Source: Burkholderiales bacterium
Lineage (GTDB): Bacteria; Pseudomonadota; Gammaproteobacteria; Burkholderiales; Burkholderiaceae_B
DNA length: 64,000 nucleotides
Direction: 5' to 3'
Assembly: GCA_021299735.1 (NCBI GenBank)
Contig: JAJTEM010000001.1
Location: 304,624-368,623, forward strand
Positions within the stretch are counted from its first letter, which is position 1; each line of letters starts with the position of its first letter. The notes below the pieces were generated by a model, which worked only from the letters and a program-made list of their open reading frames with translations, was not told where the DNA came from and did no database searches. A program made the position numbers and the translations under genes. Shown one piece after another: positions 50,595 through 59,513 of this stretch.

Positions 50595-51704
50595 TTAACC
50601 TGGTATATCCAGCGTTCCAACCGATTTTGGCGACACCATCACGCCCCAAGGCATGTTGCCTTCCGGTATGTCTTTGATCAGTTTGCCAGTGGCGTAATCC
50701 AGTACAAGAATATTGTTGCTGCGGCCGCAGGCTACAATCAATTGCTTGTCATCGGGTGTAAAGCTGAAGTGCCAGCAACGGTCACCTACTGGCATTTCGC
50801 GTTTCAGCTCCAGTGTTTTTGCATCAAACACCTGTATGGCTTTGCCCCTGGCCAATGCCACCACAATCTCGGATCCGTCGCGGCTGTAGGTTACGCCGTA
50901 AGGTACTTCACCTGTGGGTGCTTCGTTAATTACATGGTAGTTTTTGTCAAGGATCAGCATTTTATTGCCGTATTCAAGGGTGACCACAAATTGCTCGCCA
51001 TCGGGCGATCGCTTTACACCGCGTGGTCGAATACCGTAACTTTCTGTGTCGATCTGTTTAATTTTTTCACCGGTTTCAATGTCATGAACTGACACGTTTT
51101 CGTCGGCCTCGTTGGTCACAATTATGTGCTTTCCGTCGGCAGAAAATTCAATGCCTTCGGTTTCAAATCCAGCGGTGATTTCCTTGATCTTTTCACCCTT
51201 GATCAAATCGATAATTGCTACTTGTGCGGGCAACTCATCGCCTTCCTCGCGTTCTTTCTCAATGGCTTTGGCCTCGGCCGAGCCGGGCTTGGGTGGGGGG
51301 CCTCCTTTGGCGGCCGGCTCGTAAGCCACAAATGCTAGATTGCCCAACACGCGTACAAATTCAGGGTTAATTCCCACAGCCACCCTGCGTACTATCTGGT
51401 TGGTGGCAGTGTCCACAATGGCCAGGTCTTTGGTTTCTTTCACTGCAACAACCAGCAGTTTTCCGTCGTCGGTCAGGCCCACGCCACGGCCACCTTCACC
51501 CACGTTGATTTCACCAATCTTGGAATAATCTGCCAGTGAATAAATGGTCACCGGGCCATCTTGGTGGGTCACGTAGGCCACTGCCTGCGGTGTTGCCTGT
51601 TCAACTGGTGCCGTTGCTTCCGGGGCAACTGGTTCCTCTTTTTTGGAGCAGGCCGTTAAAGCCACGGCCAAACCCAAGGCGATTGCACTTGTTTTGAATT
51701 TCAT
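50595..51704 (-). CDS. beta-propeller (YncE-like) lipoprotein
   Basis: About 369 residues. Lipoprotein signal with lipobox LTAC at ~20, an Glu/Pro/Ala linker, then a seven-bladed propeller of cytochrome-d1/YncE type with repeated blades (YSLADYSKIGEINVGEG; YGIRPRGVKRSPDGEQF; VPYGVTYSRDGSEIVVALARG; CWHFSFTPDDKQLIVA). Such proteins are periplasmic and often linked to quinoprotein or metal-dependent oxidation. GAGGAC lies 6 bases before the ATG at 51704. No partner enzyme is next to it. Confidence 0.8.
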   Translation of the reverse strand: MKFKTSAIALGLAVALTACSKKEEPVAPEATAPVEQATPQAVAYVTHQDGPVTIYSLADYSKIGEINVGEGGRGVGLTDDGKLLVVAVKETKDLAIVDTATNQIVRRVAVGINPEFVRVLGNLAFVAYEPAAKGGPPPKPGSAEAKAIEKEREEGDELPAQVAIIDLIKGEKIKEITAGFETEGIEFSADGKHIIVTNEADENVSVHDIETGEKIKQIDTESYGIRPRGVKRSPDGEQFVVTLEYGNKMLILDKNYHVINEAPTGEVPYGVTYSRDGSEIVVALARGKAIQVFDAKTLELKREMPVGDRCWHFSFTPDDKQLIVACGRSNNILVLDYATGKLIKDIPEGNMPWGVMVSPKSVGTLDIPG

Positions 51705-51785
51705 TTTTTGTCCTCTTCCTGCCAACCATTTAAAGCTATGGAAGTTTCCCTGTTTTGTCTCGGGAAGATTTCCTGAAATATGAAT

Positions 51786-51896
51786 TGTCATTGTGACAGG
51801 TCATGTGGGCAATTCATTCCAAACGTTGATATAGCACCATTTATGCAGGTACTTTGAACCTTTGTGACAATTTGGTTTCAATACACTGTGCAGTGT
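51786..51896 (+). promoter_or_regulatory. palindromic operator candidates upstream of hydrolase gene
   Basis: Two TTGTGACA-like boxes occur: a palindrome TGTCA-TTG-TGACA at 51786-51798 and TTGTGACAA at 51862-51870. A perfect 14-base palindrome ACACTGTGCAGTGT lies at 51883-51896, 32 bases before the ATG. These could be binding sites for the AraC-type regulator at 52725 or another factor. Confidence 0.35.
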
Positions 51897-51928
51897 GACC
51901 CGTAACCATTTTGTAAAGAAGTACAGCC

Positions 51929-52783
51929 ATGAAGTATGTTCCAGAAAAAGAAGCCCAAACACCAGGGACGCATGCGGTAACCCGCGTGGCGCTGTCAGCC
52001 TCCATGGGTTTTGCAGCCTATTGGACCTACCTTTACTTCAGTCAAACCAAACATATTTTCAGCCCGGCATTGAAACACCACGATTTACAGACCGATCATG
52101 CGCATGAATTCACCGAGCTGCGTTTGCAAGTAGCCCCCGGTATTGAGCTGGAAGGTTGGGTGCGCATGCCTGCCGGTATGGGCGGTGCGGGCAGCAAAGC
52201 ACCTTGTGCCATTTATTTCGGTGGCCGCAGTGAAGACGTGCGCTGGTTGCTTAGCGAGGCACAGGGTTTCAAGAATTTGCCCTTGGTGTTTTTCAACTAC
52301 CGGGGCTACGGCAAGTCGCAAGGCAAGCCGATGGAAAAGCATTTGGTGGCCGATGCCCGCGTAATTTACAAATGGGTGGCTGAACAGCCTTGGTGTGATC
52401 GCGATCGAATTTCTGTGATTGGCCGAAGCCTGGGCACCGGCGTTGCCATGCAACTGGCCGCTAGCACGCCAGTGCACAAGTTGGTGCTGTTCACCCCTTA
52501 CGACAGTTTGTTGAACATTGCCCGCAAGAAGGTGCCACTGGCCCCTGTGTCATTGTTACTGCGCAGCAAATTCAAATCGAATGAATGTGCTGAGAATGTG
52601 CGCAACCCTACCTTTGTATTGCTGGCTGAAAACGATGAGGTGGTGCCGCATGATTCATCCCTGAGGTTAATTCAGCATTTCGCGGTGAAACCATTGGTGG
52701 CCACAGTGAAGGGCACAAACCATGTCAGCTTGCCCCACGATGTGGATGCGCAAGGTTTGGTTGGTCATTTTTTGACGGCGTAG
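51929..52783 (+). CDS. membrane-anchored alpha/beta hydrolase
   Basis: A 284-residue hydrolase. N-terminal membrane helix (~18-38) then the alpha/beta fold with nucleophile Ser167 in GRSLGTG, Asp236 in AENDEVVPH and His265 in GTNHVSLPHD. Similar to serine aminopeptidase S33/Bem46-like esterases. It overlaps the convergent AraC-type gene by 59 bases at the 3' ends. Confidence 0.85.
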   Translation: MKYVPEKEAQTPGTHAVTRVALSASMGFAAYWTYLYFSQTKHIFSPALKHHDLQTDHAHEFTELRLQVAPGIELEGWVRMPAGMGGAGSKAPCAIYFGGRSEDVRWLLSEAQGFKNLPLVFFNYRGYGKSQGKPMEKHLVADARVIYKWVAEQPWCDRDRISVIGRSLGTGVAMQLAASTPVHKLVLFTPYDSLLNIARKKVPLAPVSLLLRSKFKSNECAENVRNPTFVLLAENDEVVPHDSSLRLIQHFAVKPLVATVKGTNHVSLPHDVDAQGLVGHFLTA

Positions 52784-53828
52784 TTACCCACTCCCGGTAT
52801 TCGCTCGGTGTTTTCCCGGTCAGCTTTTTGAATGCACGGGTGAAGTTGGCGCGGTCCTGGTAACCCACACGCTGCGCAATTTCATCCACATTCAGCTTGG
52901 TACTTTCAAGCAAATGGCAAGCGTCGCGTTGAATTACTTCGCCAAGCAAATCGGTGAAGTTTCGCCCCTCGTTGTGCAGCTTGCGTTTCAACGTGCGTAT
53001 CGACATGTGAAGTGTCTCGGCCATTTCTTCAAGCTGTGGGTAGTGGCCATTGCGGCAAATCAGCAGGTTTTTTACACGCCCGCTTAAATTGTCGCCAAGG
53101 CCCAGCGCAATCAGTTCTTGCTCGCATTGCTGAATCACCATTTGCGCTGTGGTGGCGTTGGCGGTGGGCAAGGGCAGGTCCAGCCACTTTGCTGGAATTC
53201 GAATTTGATTGCCTGCTGCGTTGAAACGGCACTTGGGCAGGCTGCTGGCGTAGCTTGCGTAATAAGGCGGTTCAGGCCAGTCAAACCACAGCTCAATACC
53301 GCTTGCTTCGCGGGTGCTGCCCATTGGGTTGAACAGGCTTTCGAACAAACGCCACACTTCGATCACAAAATTTTCAATCGCAAATTTGCGCACTGGCTCC
53401 AGTGGCATGGCCTCGCGAATGTGGCAAACAAAGGTACGTTCGTCTTCGCTGGTGTCTATGGTGTAGAAGGGCACCTTGGTCGGCAAAAACCGAATGCCCA
53501 AATCGATCGCTTCACGCAGGCTTGCGCAACTCATCAAACCAAAACCGATCATGCCCGCTTTGGTCAGGCTGCTTTGCAAACCCATGTCGATTGCAATGTG
53601 TTCGCTTTGAAAAAGCGCCAGCAAATTCATCACAACAATGCCGTGCTGTGCAGCGGCAATCCGGCTGTTGGGCACTTGCAGCTGGGCCAGTGTAAGGCCG
53701 CTGTGCTCCAGAATTTGCTCGGCTGCAAAACCACGCTGCACCGCATAATTGACGAAAAACAATGGGTAGGCTTGCGCCACTGTGGTTTGTTCCAGCAGCC
53801 TAAGCTGCGGTTGGTCTTTTAATTCCAT
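52725..53828 (-). CDS. AraC-family transcriptional regulator (OruR/ArgR-like type)
   Basis: A 367-residue regulator with an N-terminal Arabinose_bd-type (OruR-like) domain of about 230 residues and a C-terminal AraC HTH_18 domain: helix one region SIRTLKRKLHNEG and second HTH KLNVDEIAQRVGYQDRANFTRAFKKLTGKTPSEYR. Possible target: the adjacent monooxygenase or hydrolase genes. It overlaps the DUF4149 gene start by 10 bases. Confidence 0.9.
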   Translation of the reverse strand: MELKDQPQLRLLEQTTVAQAYPLFFVNYAVQRGFAAEQILEHSGLTLAQLQVPNSRIAAAQHGIVVMNLLALFQSEHIAIDMGLQSSLTKAGMIGFGLMSCASLREAIDLGIRFLPTKVPFYTIDTSEDERTFVCHIREAMPLEPVRKFAIENFVIEVWRLFESLFNPMGSTREASGIELWFDWPEPPYYASYASSLPKCRFNAAGNQIRIPAKWLDLPLPTANATTAQMVIQQCEQELIALGLGDNLSGRVKNLLICRNGHYPQLEEMAETLHMSIRTLKRKLHNEGRNFTDLLGEVIQRDACHLLESTKLNVDEIAQRVGYQDRANFTRAFKKLTGKTPSEYREWVTTPSKNDQPNLAHPHRGAS

Positions 53829-54247
53829 GCCCAGTAAACCAGCGTGGCCCCAGCCACCAGCAATTGCACGCTGTTGATGATCACGCTTAGGCGGTGCTTG
53901 GTATTGAATTCTGCGCCAGCGGCTTTGTCGCCGGCCAGTTCGCGGTCTCGAAGCTCATTGATTTGCAACATCAATACCTGGCGCGTGTACACGCTTGCCA
54001 AACCAATAAGTGCTGATGGAAACAACACCCAAAAGCTGCCGCCAGCAAGGCCAGCGAAAATGGCACTGAGAAAGCCAAACACAATTACATACAGGTAGTA
54101 CCAGGGGAATACGGCGCGAATAAATGGCCCCGCATGCTCCATGGGCAACTTGGTGAACACCAGTGGTGCAAACAAGGCTGAGAAGGCCAGAATACCGCCG
54201 AACAAACCACCCAAGGCCAGGGTTGTGAGTGCTTGAAACCATTCCAT
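53819..54247 (-). CDS. DUF4149 membrane protein
   Basis: A 142-residue protein with four membrane helices (~6-26, ~49-70, ~73-92, ~120-140), typical of DUF4149/TMEM205-like proteins. FSALFAPLVFTKLP and the RDRELAGDK loop are family-like. Function unknown; same strand and overlapping the AraC-type gene. Confidence 0.75.
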   Translation of the reverse strand: MEWFQALTTLALGGLFGGILAFSALFAPLVFTKLPMEHAGPFIRAVFPWYYLYVIVFGFLSAIFAGLAGGSFWVLFPSALIGLASVYTRQVLMLQINELRDRELAGDKAAGAEFNTKHRLSVIINSVQLLVAGATLVYWAWN

Positions 54248-54411
54248 ACATCACCTGCTTCAAAGTTACTGCGAACCTTGATTGTGCTACAGCAATTGAA
54301 AGTTGTGGCCCAAATTGACTCCAAAGTAGTCACTTTTCACACTCACGGCTGTTGCAAGCAACCGCCTACACTGCACCTCATCGAAAACCAACACAATGCG
54401 AGACAACACAC

Positions 54412-55965
54412 ATGGCCAACTTGAACAAAGAACCGCAAAATATTCTTGAAGTAGCAATTGTTGGCGCAGGCGTTTCGGGCCTGGGCATGGGCATTCAACT
54501 GCTGAAAGCAGGCGAAACCAATTTCAAGATTTTCGACAAAGGCCACGATGTAGGTGGTACTTGGCGCGACAACACTTACCCCGGCTGCGGTTGCGATGTT
54601 AAAAGCAGCCTGTATAGCTATTCATTCGAGCCTTGGGCCGAGTGGAGCAACAGCTACGCCAAGCAAGGCGAAATTTACAAGTACCTTCGCCACTGTGCAA
54701 GCAAGTATGGTGTGTACCCCTACATTCAATTCAACACCAGCATTACGGGGTCTGTGTTCGATGAACGGGCCGGTTTGTGGAACATCACCACAGCCGATGG
54801 CAAAACCATTCAGGCCCGCAATGTGGTTACTGCGGTGGGCCCTTTCAGTGCACCCAAGGTTGCAGAATTCAAAGGCGCCGAGAAGTTCAAAGGCAAAACT
54901 GTACACACCGCCGCTTGGGATCATTCCGTTGAACTGGAAGGCAAGCGTGTAGGCCTTATTGGCACTGGTGCCACGGCTGTTCAGGTGGGCCCCGCAATTG
55001 CAGACAAGGTAAAAAACCTGGTGGTGTTTCAGCGCACCGCGAACTGGATTATGCCGCGCCCTGACCGCAACATTGAAGAAGCCGAAAAAGCACTGAATCG
55101 CAAAACGCCGCTTAACATGAAAATGAACCGCTTGGGTGTGTACTGGTTCAATGAATTGACCGCGCCATTTTTAATTTTGAAGTACGACATGTTCAAGGCG
55201 CAGCCCGAGAAAATGGCCAGCAGCTACCTGGCCCGCAAGGTGAAAGACCCCGAACTGCGCAAGAAGCTGACGCCCACATTCAAGTTCGGTTGCAAGCGTG
55301 TGTTGGTCAGCTCGGATTGGTACCCCACTATGCAAAAAGAACATGTACATCTTGAAACCAGCGCGATTGATTGCATCACTGAAAAAGGCATTCGCACCGC
55401 CGATGGCGTAGAGCATGAACTTGACGTGATCATTTACGCCACTGGCTATGAAGTGCGCCACACGGGTTCACCGATTGATGCCAAGGGTATCGGTGGCGCC
55501 AGCCTGAATGAGAAGTGGAAAAATGGCTCAGAAGCGTACCAAGGTATTTCAACAGCAGGCTTTCCCAACCTGTATTTCCTGGTAGGTCCCTTCACAGGCC
55601 CCGGCCACACCTCGGTGATTGCTTATGCTGAAGCGCAAATTGGCTACGTTATTCAAGCGATTAAACTGCGTCAAAAACGCAAATTAAAAGCCATTGAAGT
55701 AAAGCCTGAAGTGGAACAGAAGTTTGTTAACAGCATGGATTTCCGCAGCGAACACACCGTGTGGAAAAGCGGTTGTGCCAGTTGGTACCTAAGCCCCAAT
55801 GGGCGCAATAACACTCTGTACCCCGGTTTGAATGCCGAGTACCGCATGCGCATTGCGCGTTTCAACCCGGCTGAATATGTGCTGACTGGCGCCAACGGCA
55901 AAACCGTAAAACCGAAAGTAAGCGATCATATTAGTACCGGCTTAATGGCACTGAAGGCGGCCTGA
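54412..55965 (+). CDS. flavin-containing (Baeyer-Villiger-type) monooxygenase
   Basis: A 517-residue class B flavoprotein monooxygenase. FAD motif GAGVSGLG (~18-25), the Baeyer-Villiger fingerprint FKGKTVHTAAWD (~159-170; pattern FxGxxxHxxxW), and NADPH motif GTGATA (~184-189). It would insert oxygen next to a ketone or oxidise a related group. ATG at 54412 is used; the frame extends to 54352. It lies divergent from the DUF4149/AraC-type genes. Substrate unknown; ketone or steroid-like breakdown is possible. Confidence 0.9.
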   Translation: MANLNKEPQNILEVAIVGAGVSGLGMGIQLLKAGETNFKIFDKGHDVGGTWRDNTYPGCGCDVKSSLYSYSFEPWAEWSNSYAKQGEIYKYLRHCASKYGVYPYIQFNTSITGSVFDERAGLWNITTADGKTIQARNVVTAVGPFSAPKVAEFKGAEKFKGKTVHTAAWDHSVELEGKRVGLIGTGATAVQVGPAIADKVKNLVVFQRTANWIMPRPDRNIEEAEKALNRKTPLNMKMNRLGVYWFNELTAPFLILKYDMFKAQPEKMASSYLARKVKDPELRKKLTPTFKFGCKRVLVSSDWYPTMQKEHVHLETSAIDCITEKGIRTADGVEHELDVIIYATGYEVRHTGSPIDAKGIGGASLNEKWKNGSEAYQGISTAGFPNLYFLVGPFTGPGHTSVIAYAEAQIGYVIQAIKLRQKRKLKAIEVKPEVEQKFVNSMDFRSEHTVWKSGCASWYLSPNGRNNTLYPGLNAEYRMRIARFNPAEYVLTGANGKTVKPKVSDHISTGLMALKAA

Positions 55966-56032
55966 TTGAGTCGGGAAGTTACTAGCCAGACGGGATAAGG
56001 TTATTGATATTGAAACCTAAGAGGAAGACACT

Positions 56033-56059
56033 GGTCGTTCACAATTCAGGAGAACGACC
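56033..56059 (+). promoter_or_regulatory. hairpin abutting the acetolactate-synthase-like start codon
   Basis: GGTCGTTC (56033-56040) and GAACGACC (56052-56059) form a perfect 8-bp stem that ends at the base before the ATG; the AGGAG ribosome site (56048-56052) lies in its loop and edge. Confidence 0.7.
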
Positions 56060-57715
56060 ATGTCGACCCAAGGCACCAAAGCATCTGACCTATTTGTTCA
56101 AGCCCTGGAAGCAGAAGGGGTAAAGCACATATTCGCAGTACCCGGCGAAGAAAACCTGGACATGGTTGAAAGCCTGCGCAACAGCAGCATCAAGCTGGTG
56201 CTGACCCGCCACGAACAAGGGGCTGGTTTTATGGCTGCCACCTATGGTCGTTTAACAGGCCGCGCTGGTGTGTGCATGGCCACATTGGGGCCAGGTGCCA
56301 CCAATTTCACAACACCTGCTGCCTATGCGCACTTGGGCGCATTCCCACTCATCATGATCACCGGGCAAAAGCCCATAAAAAAATCAAAGCAAGGCCAGTT
56401 TCAAATTATTGATGTGGTCAACCTGTTTGCCCCAATTTGCAAAATGAGCAAACAAATTGTTCACGGCAATAACATTCCCGCCCTGGTTCGCGAGGCTTTT
56501 CGGATAGCTGAAGAAGAACGCCCCGGCGCTGTGTTGCTGGAATTGCCTGAAGACATCGCAGCTGAAAACACCACGGCTTCGATTATTCCCCGCAGCGAAC
56601 GCCACTATGCAGTGGCCGATGATGTGGTGCTGAACGAAGCGGTATCGATGATACGCTCGGCCCGCATGCCGCTGGTGTTGCTGGGTGCAGGTGCAAACCG
56701 CAAACAAGCGCGCTTGGCCTTGCAGGAATTTATTGAAACCACAGGCATTCCCTTTTTCAGCACGCAAATGGGCAAGGGTGTGGTGGATGAAGGCTCGCCC
56801 CATTTCTTGGGAACGGCTGCTTTGTCTGATGGCGATTACCTTCACTGCGCCATTGAGCGGGCCGACCTGATTATCAACGTGGGTCACGATGTTGTTGAAA
56901 AGCCGCCATTCTTCATGGCCCATGGTGGTAAAAAAGTAATTCACGTGAATTATCGTTCCGCCAAAGTGGACCAAGTATATTTTCCGCAATGTGAGGTAGT
57001 GGGCGATGTGGCCCGTTCCGTGCAAAAGCTGACGCAAAAACTGGGTGGCAAAGTGCAGTGCGATTTGGCCTACTTCAACCGCATTCGCGAAGAGGTTGAG
57101 TTGCACATCAAGGAAGGCGCCGACGACAACCGCTTCCCGATTATTCCTCAACGCCTGGTGGCCGAAACCCGTCGCGCCATGGGTGCGAAAGACATTATTG
57201 CGCTGGACAATGGCATTTACAAACTATGGTACGCCCGCAATTACAAAGCCTATGAACCCAACACCGTGTTGCTTGACAACGCGCTTGCTACCATGGGGGC
57301 AGGTTTGCCTTCTGCCATGATGGCTTCCATGCTCTACCCGGAAAGGCGCGTGATGGCCATTTGTGGCGATGGCGGTTTCATGATGAATTCGCAGGAAATT
57401 GAAACTGCGGTGCGCTTGAAACTAAACCTGGTCATTACCATTTTGAATGACAGTTCATACGGCATGATCCGCTGGAAGCAAGAGCACGCTGGCTTCACTG
57501 ACTGGGGCCTTGAGTTTGGTAACCCCGACTTTGTGAAGTATGCCGAAGCCTATGGCGCCACTGGTCACCGTGTAAGCAGCGCTGCTGAATTGGTGCCTAC
57601 TTTTGACAGGGCATTCAAGGCAGGTGGTGTTCACATTGTGGATGTGCCTGTGGACTATTCAGAAAACAAACGTGTGCTGATTGACGAGTTGGCCGCGAAG
57701 GTGTGCTTGATATGA
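56060..57715 (+). CDS. acetolactate synthase-like thiamine-diphosphate enzyme
   Basis: A 551-residue ThDP enzyme with the three POX/AHAS domains: N-terminal with catalytic Glu52 (RHEQGAGFMA), central Rossmann-like domain, and C-terminal ThDP motif GDGGFMMNSQEIETA (from ~436) ending in NDSSYG. The tail VPVDYSENKRVLIDEL is typical of catabolic-type acetolactate synthases. No small regulatory (IlvN) subunit is nearby, and an aldehyde dehydrogenase is translationally coupled, so a catabolic decarboxylase or ligase role is possible. Exact substrate unknown. Confidence 0.88.
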   Translation: MSTQGTKASDLFVQALEAEGVKHIFAVPGEENLDMVESLRNSSIKLVLTRHEQGAGFMAATYGRLTGRAGVCMATLGPGATNFTTPAAYAHLGAFPLIMITGQKPIKKSKQGQFQIIDVVNLFAPICKMSKQIVHGNNIPALVREAFRIAEEERPGAVLLELPEDIAAENTTASIIPRSERHYAVADDVVLNEAVSMIRSARMPLVLLGAGANRKQARLALQEFIETTGIPFFSTQMGKGVVDEGSPHFLGTAALSDGDYLHCAIERADLIINVGHDVVEKPPFFMAHGGKKVIHVNYRSAKVDQVYFPQCEVVGDVARSVQKLTQKLGGKVQCDLAYFNRIREEVELHIKEGADDNRFPIIPQRLVAETRRAMGAKDIIALDNGIYKLWYARNYKAYEPNTVLLDNALATMGAGLPSAMMASMLYPERRVMAICGDGGFMMNSQEIETAVRLKLNLVITILNDSSYGMIRWKQEHAGFTDWGLEFGNPDFVKYAEAYGATGHRVSSAAELVPTFDRAFKAGGVHIVDVPVDYSENKRVLIDELAAKVCLI

Positions 57716-59100
57716 GCCGCGCCACACTTGAAGTCGTCAATCCTTATGACTTGAATGCAATTGGCGAAGTAAAGCTGGTTGATTGGCCCACCATTGACAG
57801 TTGGTTGAACACCGCCATCCAGCTGCACAAAAACAGGGCAAATTGGCTGCCCATGCACAGGCGTATTGCCATTCTGAAAAAAACTGCGCAGCTGATGCAG
57901 GGACGGTTCGATGAGCTGGCCTTTCAAATTGCCAACGAGGGTGGCAAGCCATTGATAGACGCCAGGATTGAAGTAACTCGCGCCATTGATGGCGTTGAGC
58001 TTTGCATCAAAGAACTCGGCCACCTGACTGGCACTGAAATACCCATGGACCTGACGGCTGCAGGTGCTGGCCGCATGGCATTTACCACCCGCGAGCCAAT
58101 AGGCCCCGTGGTGGCAATATCTGCATTCAACCATCCCCTGAATTTGATTGTTCACCAGGTGGGCCCTGCAATTGCCACAGGCTGCCCGGTGTTGGTAAAA
58201 CCCGCAAGCGCCACGCCTTTAAGTTGCCAGGCTTTTGTTCACATGTTGTACGAAGCGGGCTTGCCCGAAGAATGGTGCCGCTTTGCACCTTGCAAAAGCG
58301 ATGTGGCCGAGCAAATGGTGACCGATTCCCGCGTGGCTTTTTTCAGTTTCATTGGCTCGGGTGCTGTGGGCTGGCGGCTTAAAAGCAAATTGGCGCCGGG
58401 CACGCGCTGCGCGCTTGAGCATGGCGGCGTTGCCCCGGTTATTGTGGATGACTGTGCCGATTTTGATTCCATGATCCCGGCACTGGTGAAAGGTGGTTTT
58501 TATCACTCTGGCCAGGTTTGCGTCAGCGTACAGCGGGTTTATGCGCCAGAACGCATGGCTATTTCCTTGGCGCAAGCCATAGCTGACAAGGCTTCCGGGC
58601 TGAATGTGGGCAATGCGATTCATGAGGTAACCCAGTGTGGGCCACTCGTCAACCCGAATGAAGTCACCCGCGTTGAGGGGTGGGTAAATGAAGCGGTAGC
58701 GGGCGGAGCACAAGTGTTATGCGGTGGTCAAAGGCTGGGCAATACAACTTATGCGCCCACCGTGCTTCTGAATCCACCCCGAGATGCGAAAGTAAGTACC
58801 CAGGAAGTGTTTGGTCCTGTGGTTTGCGTTTACGCAACCGCATCGCTGACCGATGCAATTGCGCAGGCCAACAGCTTGCCGGTGGCATTCCAGGCCGCGG
58901 TGTTTACCCAAAAGTTAAAGGTGGCCATGCGTTGTGTGCGTGAAATTGATGCCACTGCGGTTATGGTCAACGACCACACGGCGTTCCGTGTTGATTGGAT
59001 GCCATTTGCCGGTCGTCGGCAGTCGGGTTATGGGGTTGGCGGAATAGGTCACACCATGCACGACATGACACAGGAAAAAATGGCGGTCATCAAGTTGTAA
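57712..59100 (+). CDS. aldehyde dehydrogenase family enzyme
   Basis: About 462 residues of the NAD(P)-dependent ALDH fold: AFNHPLNLIVHQVGPAI, the general base Glu236 in LEHGGVAP and the nucleophile Cys270 in SGQVCVSVQR. The start overlaps the preceding stop by 4 bases (ATGA), linking it to the ThDP enzyme. It may oxidise the aldehyde made by its partner. Confidence 0.9.
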   Translation: MSRATLEVVNPYDLNAIGEVKLVDWPTIDSWLNTAIQLHKNRANWLPMHRRIAILKKTAQLMQGRFDELAFQIANEGGKPLIDARIEVTRAIDGVELCIKELGHLTGTEIPMDLTAAGAGRMAFTTREPIGPVVAISAFNHPLNLIVHQVGPAIATGCPVLVKPASATPLSCQAFVHMLYEAGLPEEWCRFAPCKSDVAEQMVTDSRVAFFSFIGSGAVGWRLKSKLAPGTRCALEHGGVAPVIVDDCADFDSMIPALVKGGFYHSGQVCVSVQRVYAPERMAISLAQAIADKASGLNVGNAIHEVTQCGPLVNPNEVTRVEGWVNEAVAGGAQVLCGGQRLGNTTYAPTVLLNPPRDAKVSTQEVFGPVVCVYATASLTDAIAQANSLPVAFQAAVFTQKLKVAMRCVREIDATAVMVNDHTAFRVDWMPFAGRRQSGYGVGGIGHTMHDMTQEKMAVIKL

Positions 59101-59123
59101 TTACAAGGTGGATTTAAATCACT

Positions 59124-59405
59124 ATGGCAATGAAAAAAGTAAATCTAAGCGACGTTACCGTTCTAATTCGCACGCGCAGGCGAGAATTGGGCCTTACCCA
59201 AAAACAATTGGGCGAGAAGCTGGGCATTGACCAGCGAACGGTGTCTTCCTTGGAAAAAAACCCAGGGTCGATTAGCGTAAACCGCCTGTTTGCTGTGCTT
59301 GATGCATTGCAGGTCAACATGTACTCTTCTACCGATCCCCGTGATGAAAGCAACCTGGCTCGCCTCACTGTTGACCAGTTGTTTCGGAACGCAAAAATAG
59401 TCTAA
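59124..59405 (+). CDS. XRE-family HipB-like transcriptional regulator
   Basis: A 93-residue protein with a helix-turn-helix of the XRE/Cro type (~12-65; RRRELGLTQKQLGEKLGIDQRTVSSLEK). It resembles HipB antitoxins but no HipA gene follows. It may autoregulate or control the RHS gene 108 bases downstream. Nothing else in the protein points to function. Confidence 0.8.
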   Translation: MAMKKVNLSDVTVLIRTRRRELGLTQKQLGEKLGIDQRTVSSLEKNPGSISVNRLFAVLDALQVNMYSSTDPRDESNLARLTVDQLFRNAKIV

Positions 59406-59470
59406 AACCGCGCGTTCACCCCATCACCCATTAAACATCACTCAATCTGATTTAATTCGCTGAAATCCAG

Positions 59471-59504
59471 GCAGGCAAGTAACTTCGCACGGTTATTTGC
59501 CTGC
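59471..59504 (+). other. near-perfect hairpin in leader of RHS gene
   Basis: GCAGGCAAGTAA (59471-59482) and TTATTTGCCTGC (59493-59504) pair at 11 of 12 positions around a 10-base loop, ending 9 bases before the RHS ATG. It covers the place where a Shine-Dalgarno would be expected; none is apparent. Confidence 0.65.
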
Positions 59505-59513
59505 AATGCTTTC

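Noticed and set aside
56384..57151. A 255-residue minus-strand frame opposite the ThDP enzyme
   Set aside because: Antisense shadow of a conserved enzyme with no recognisable domains or ribosome site.
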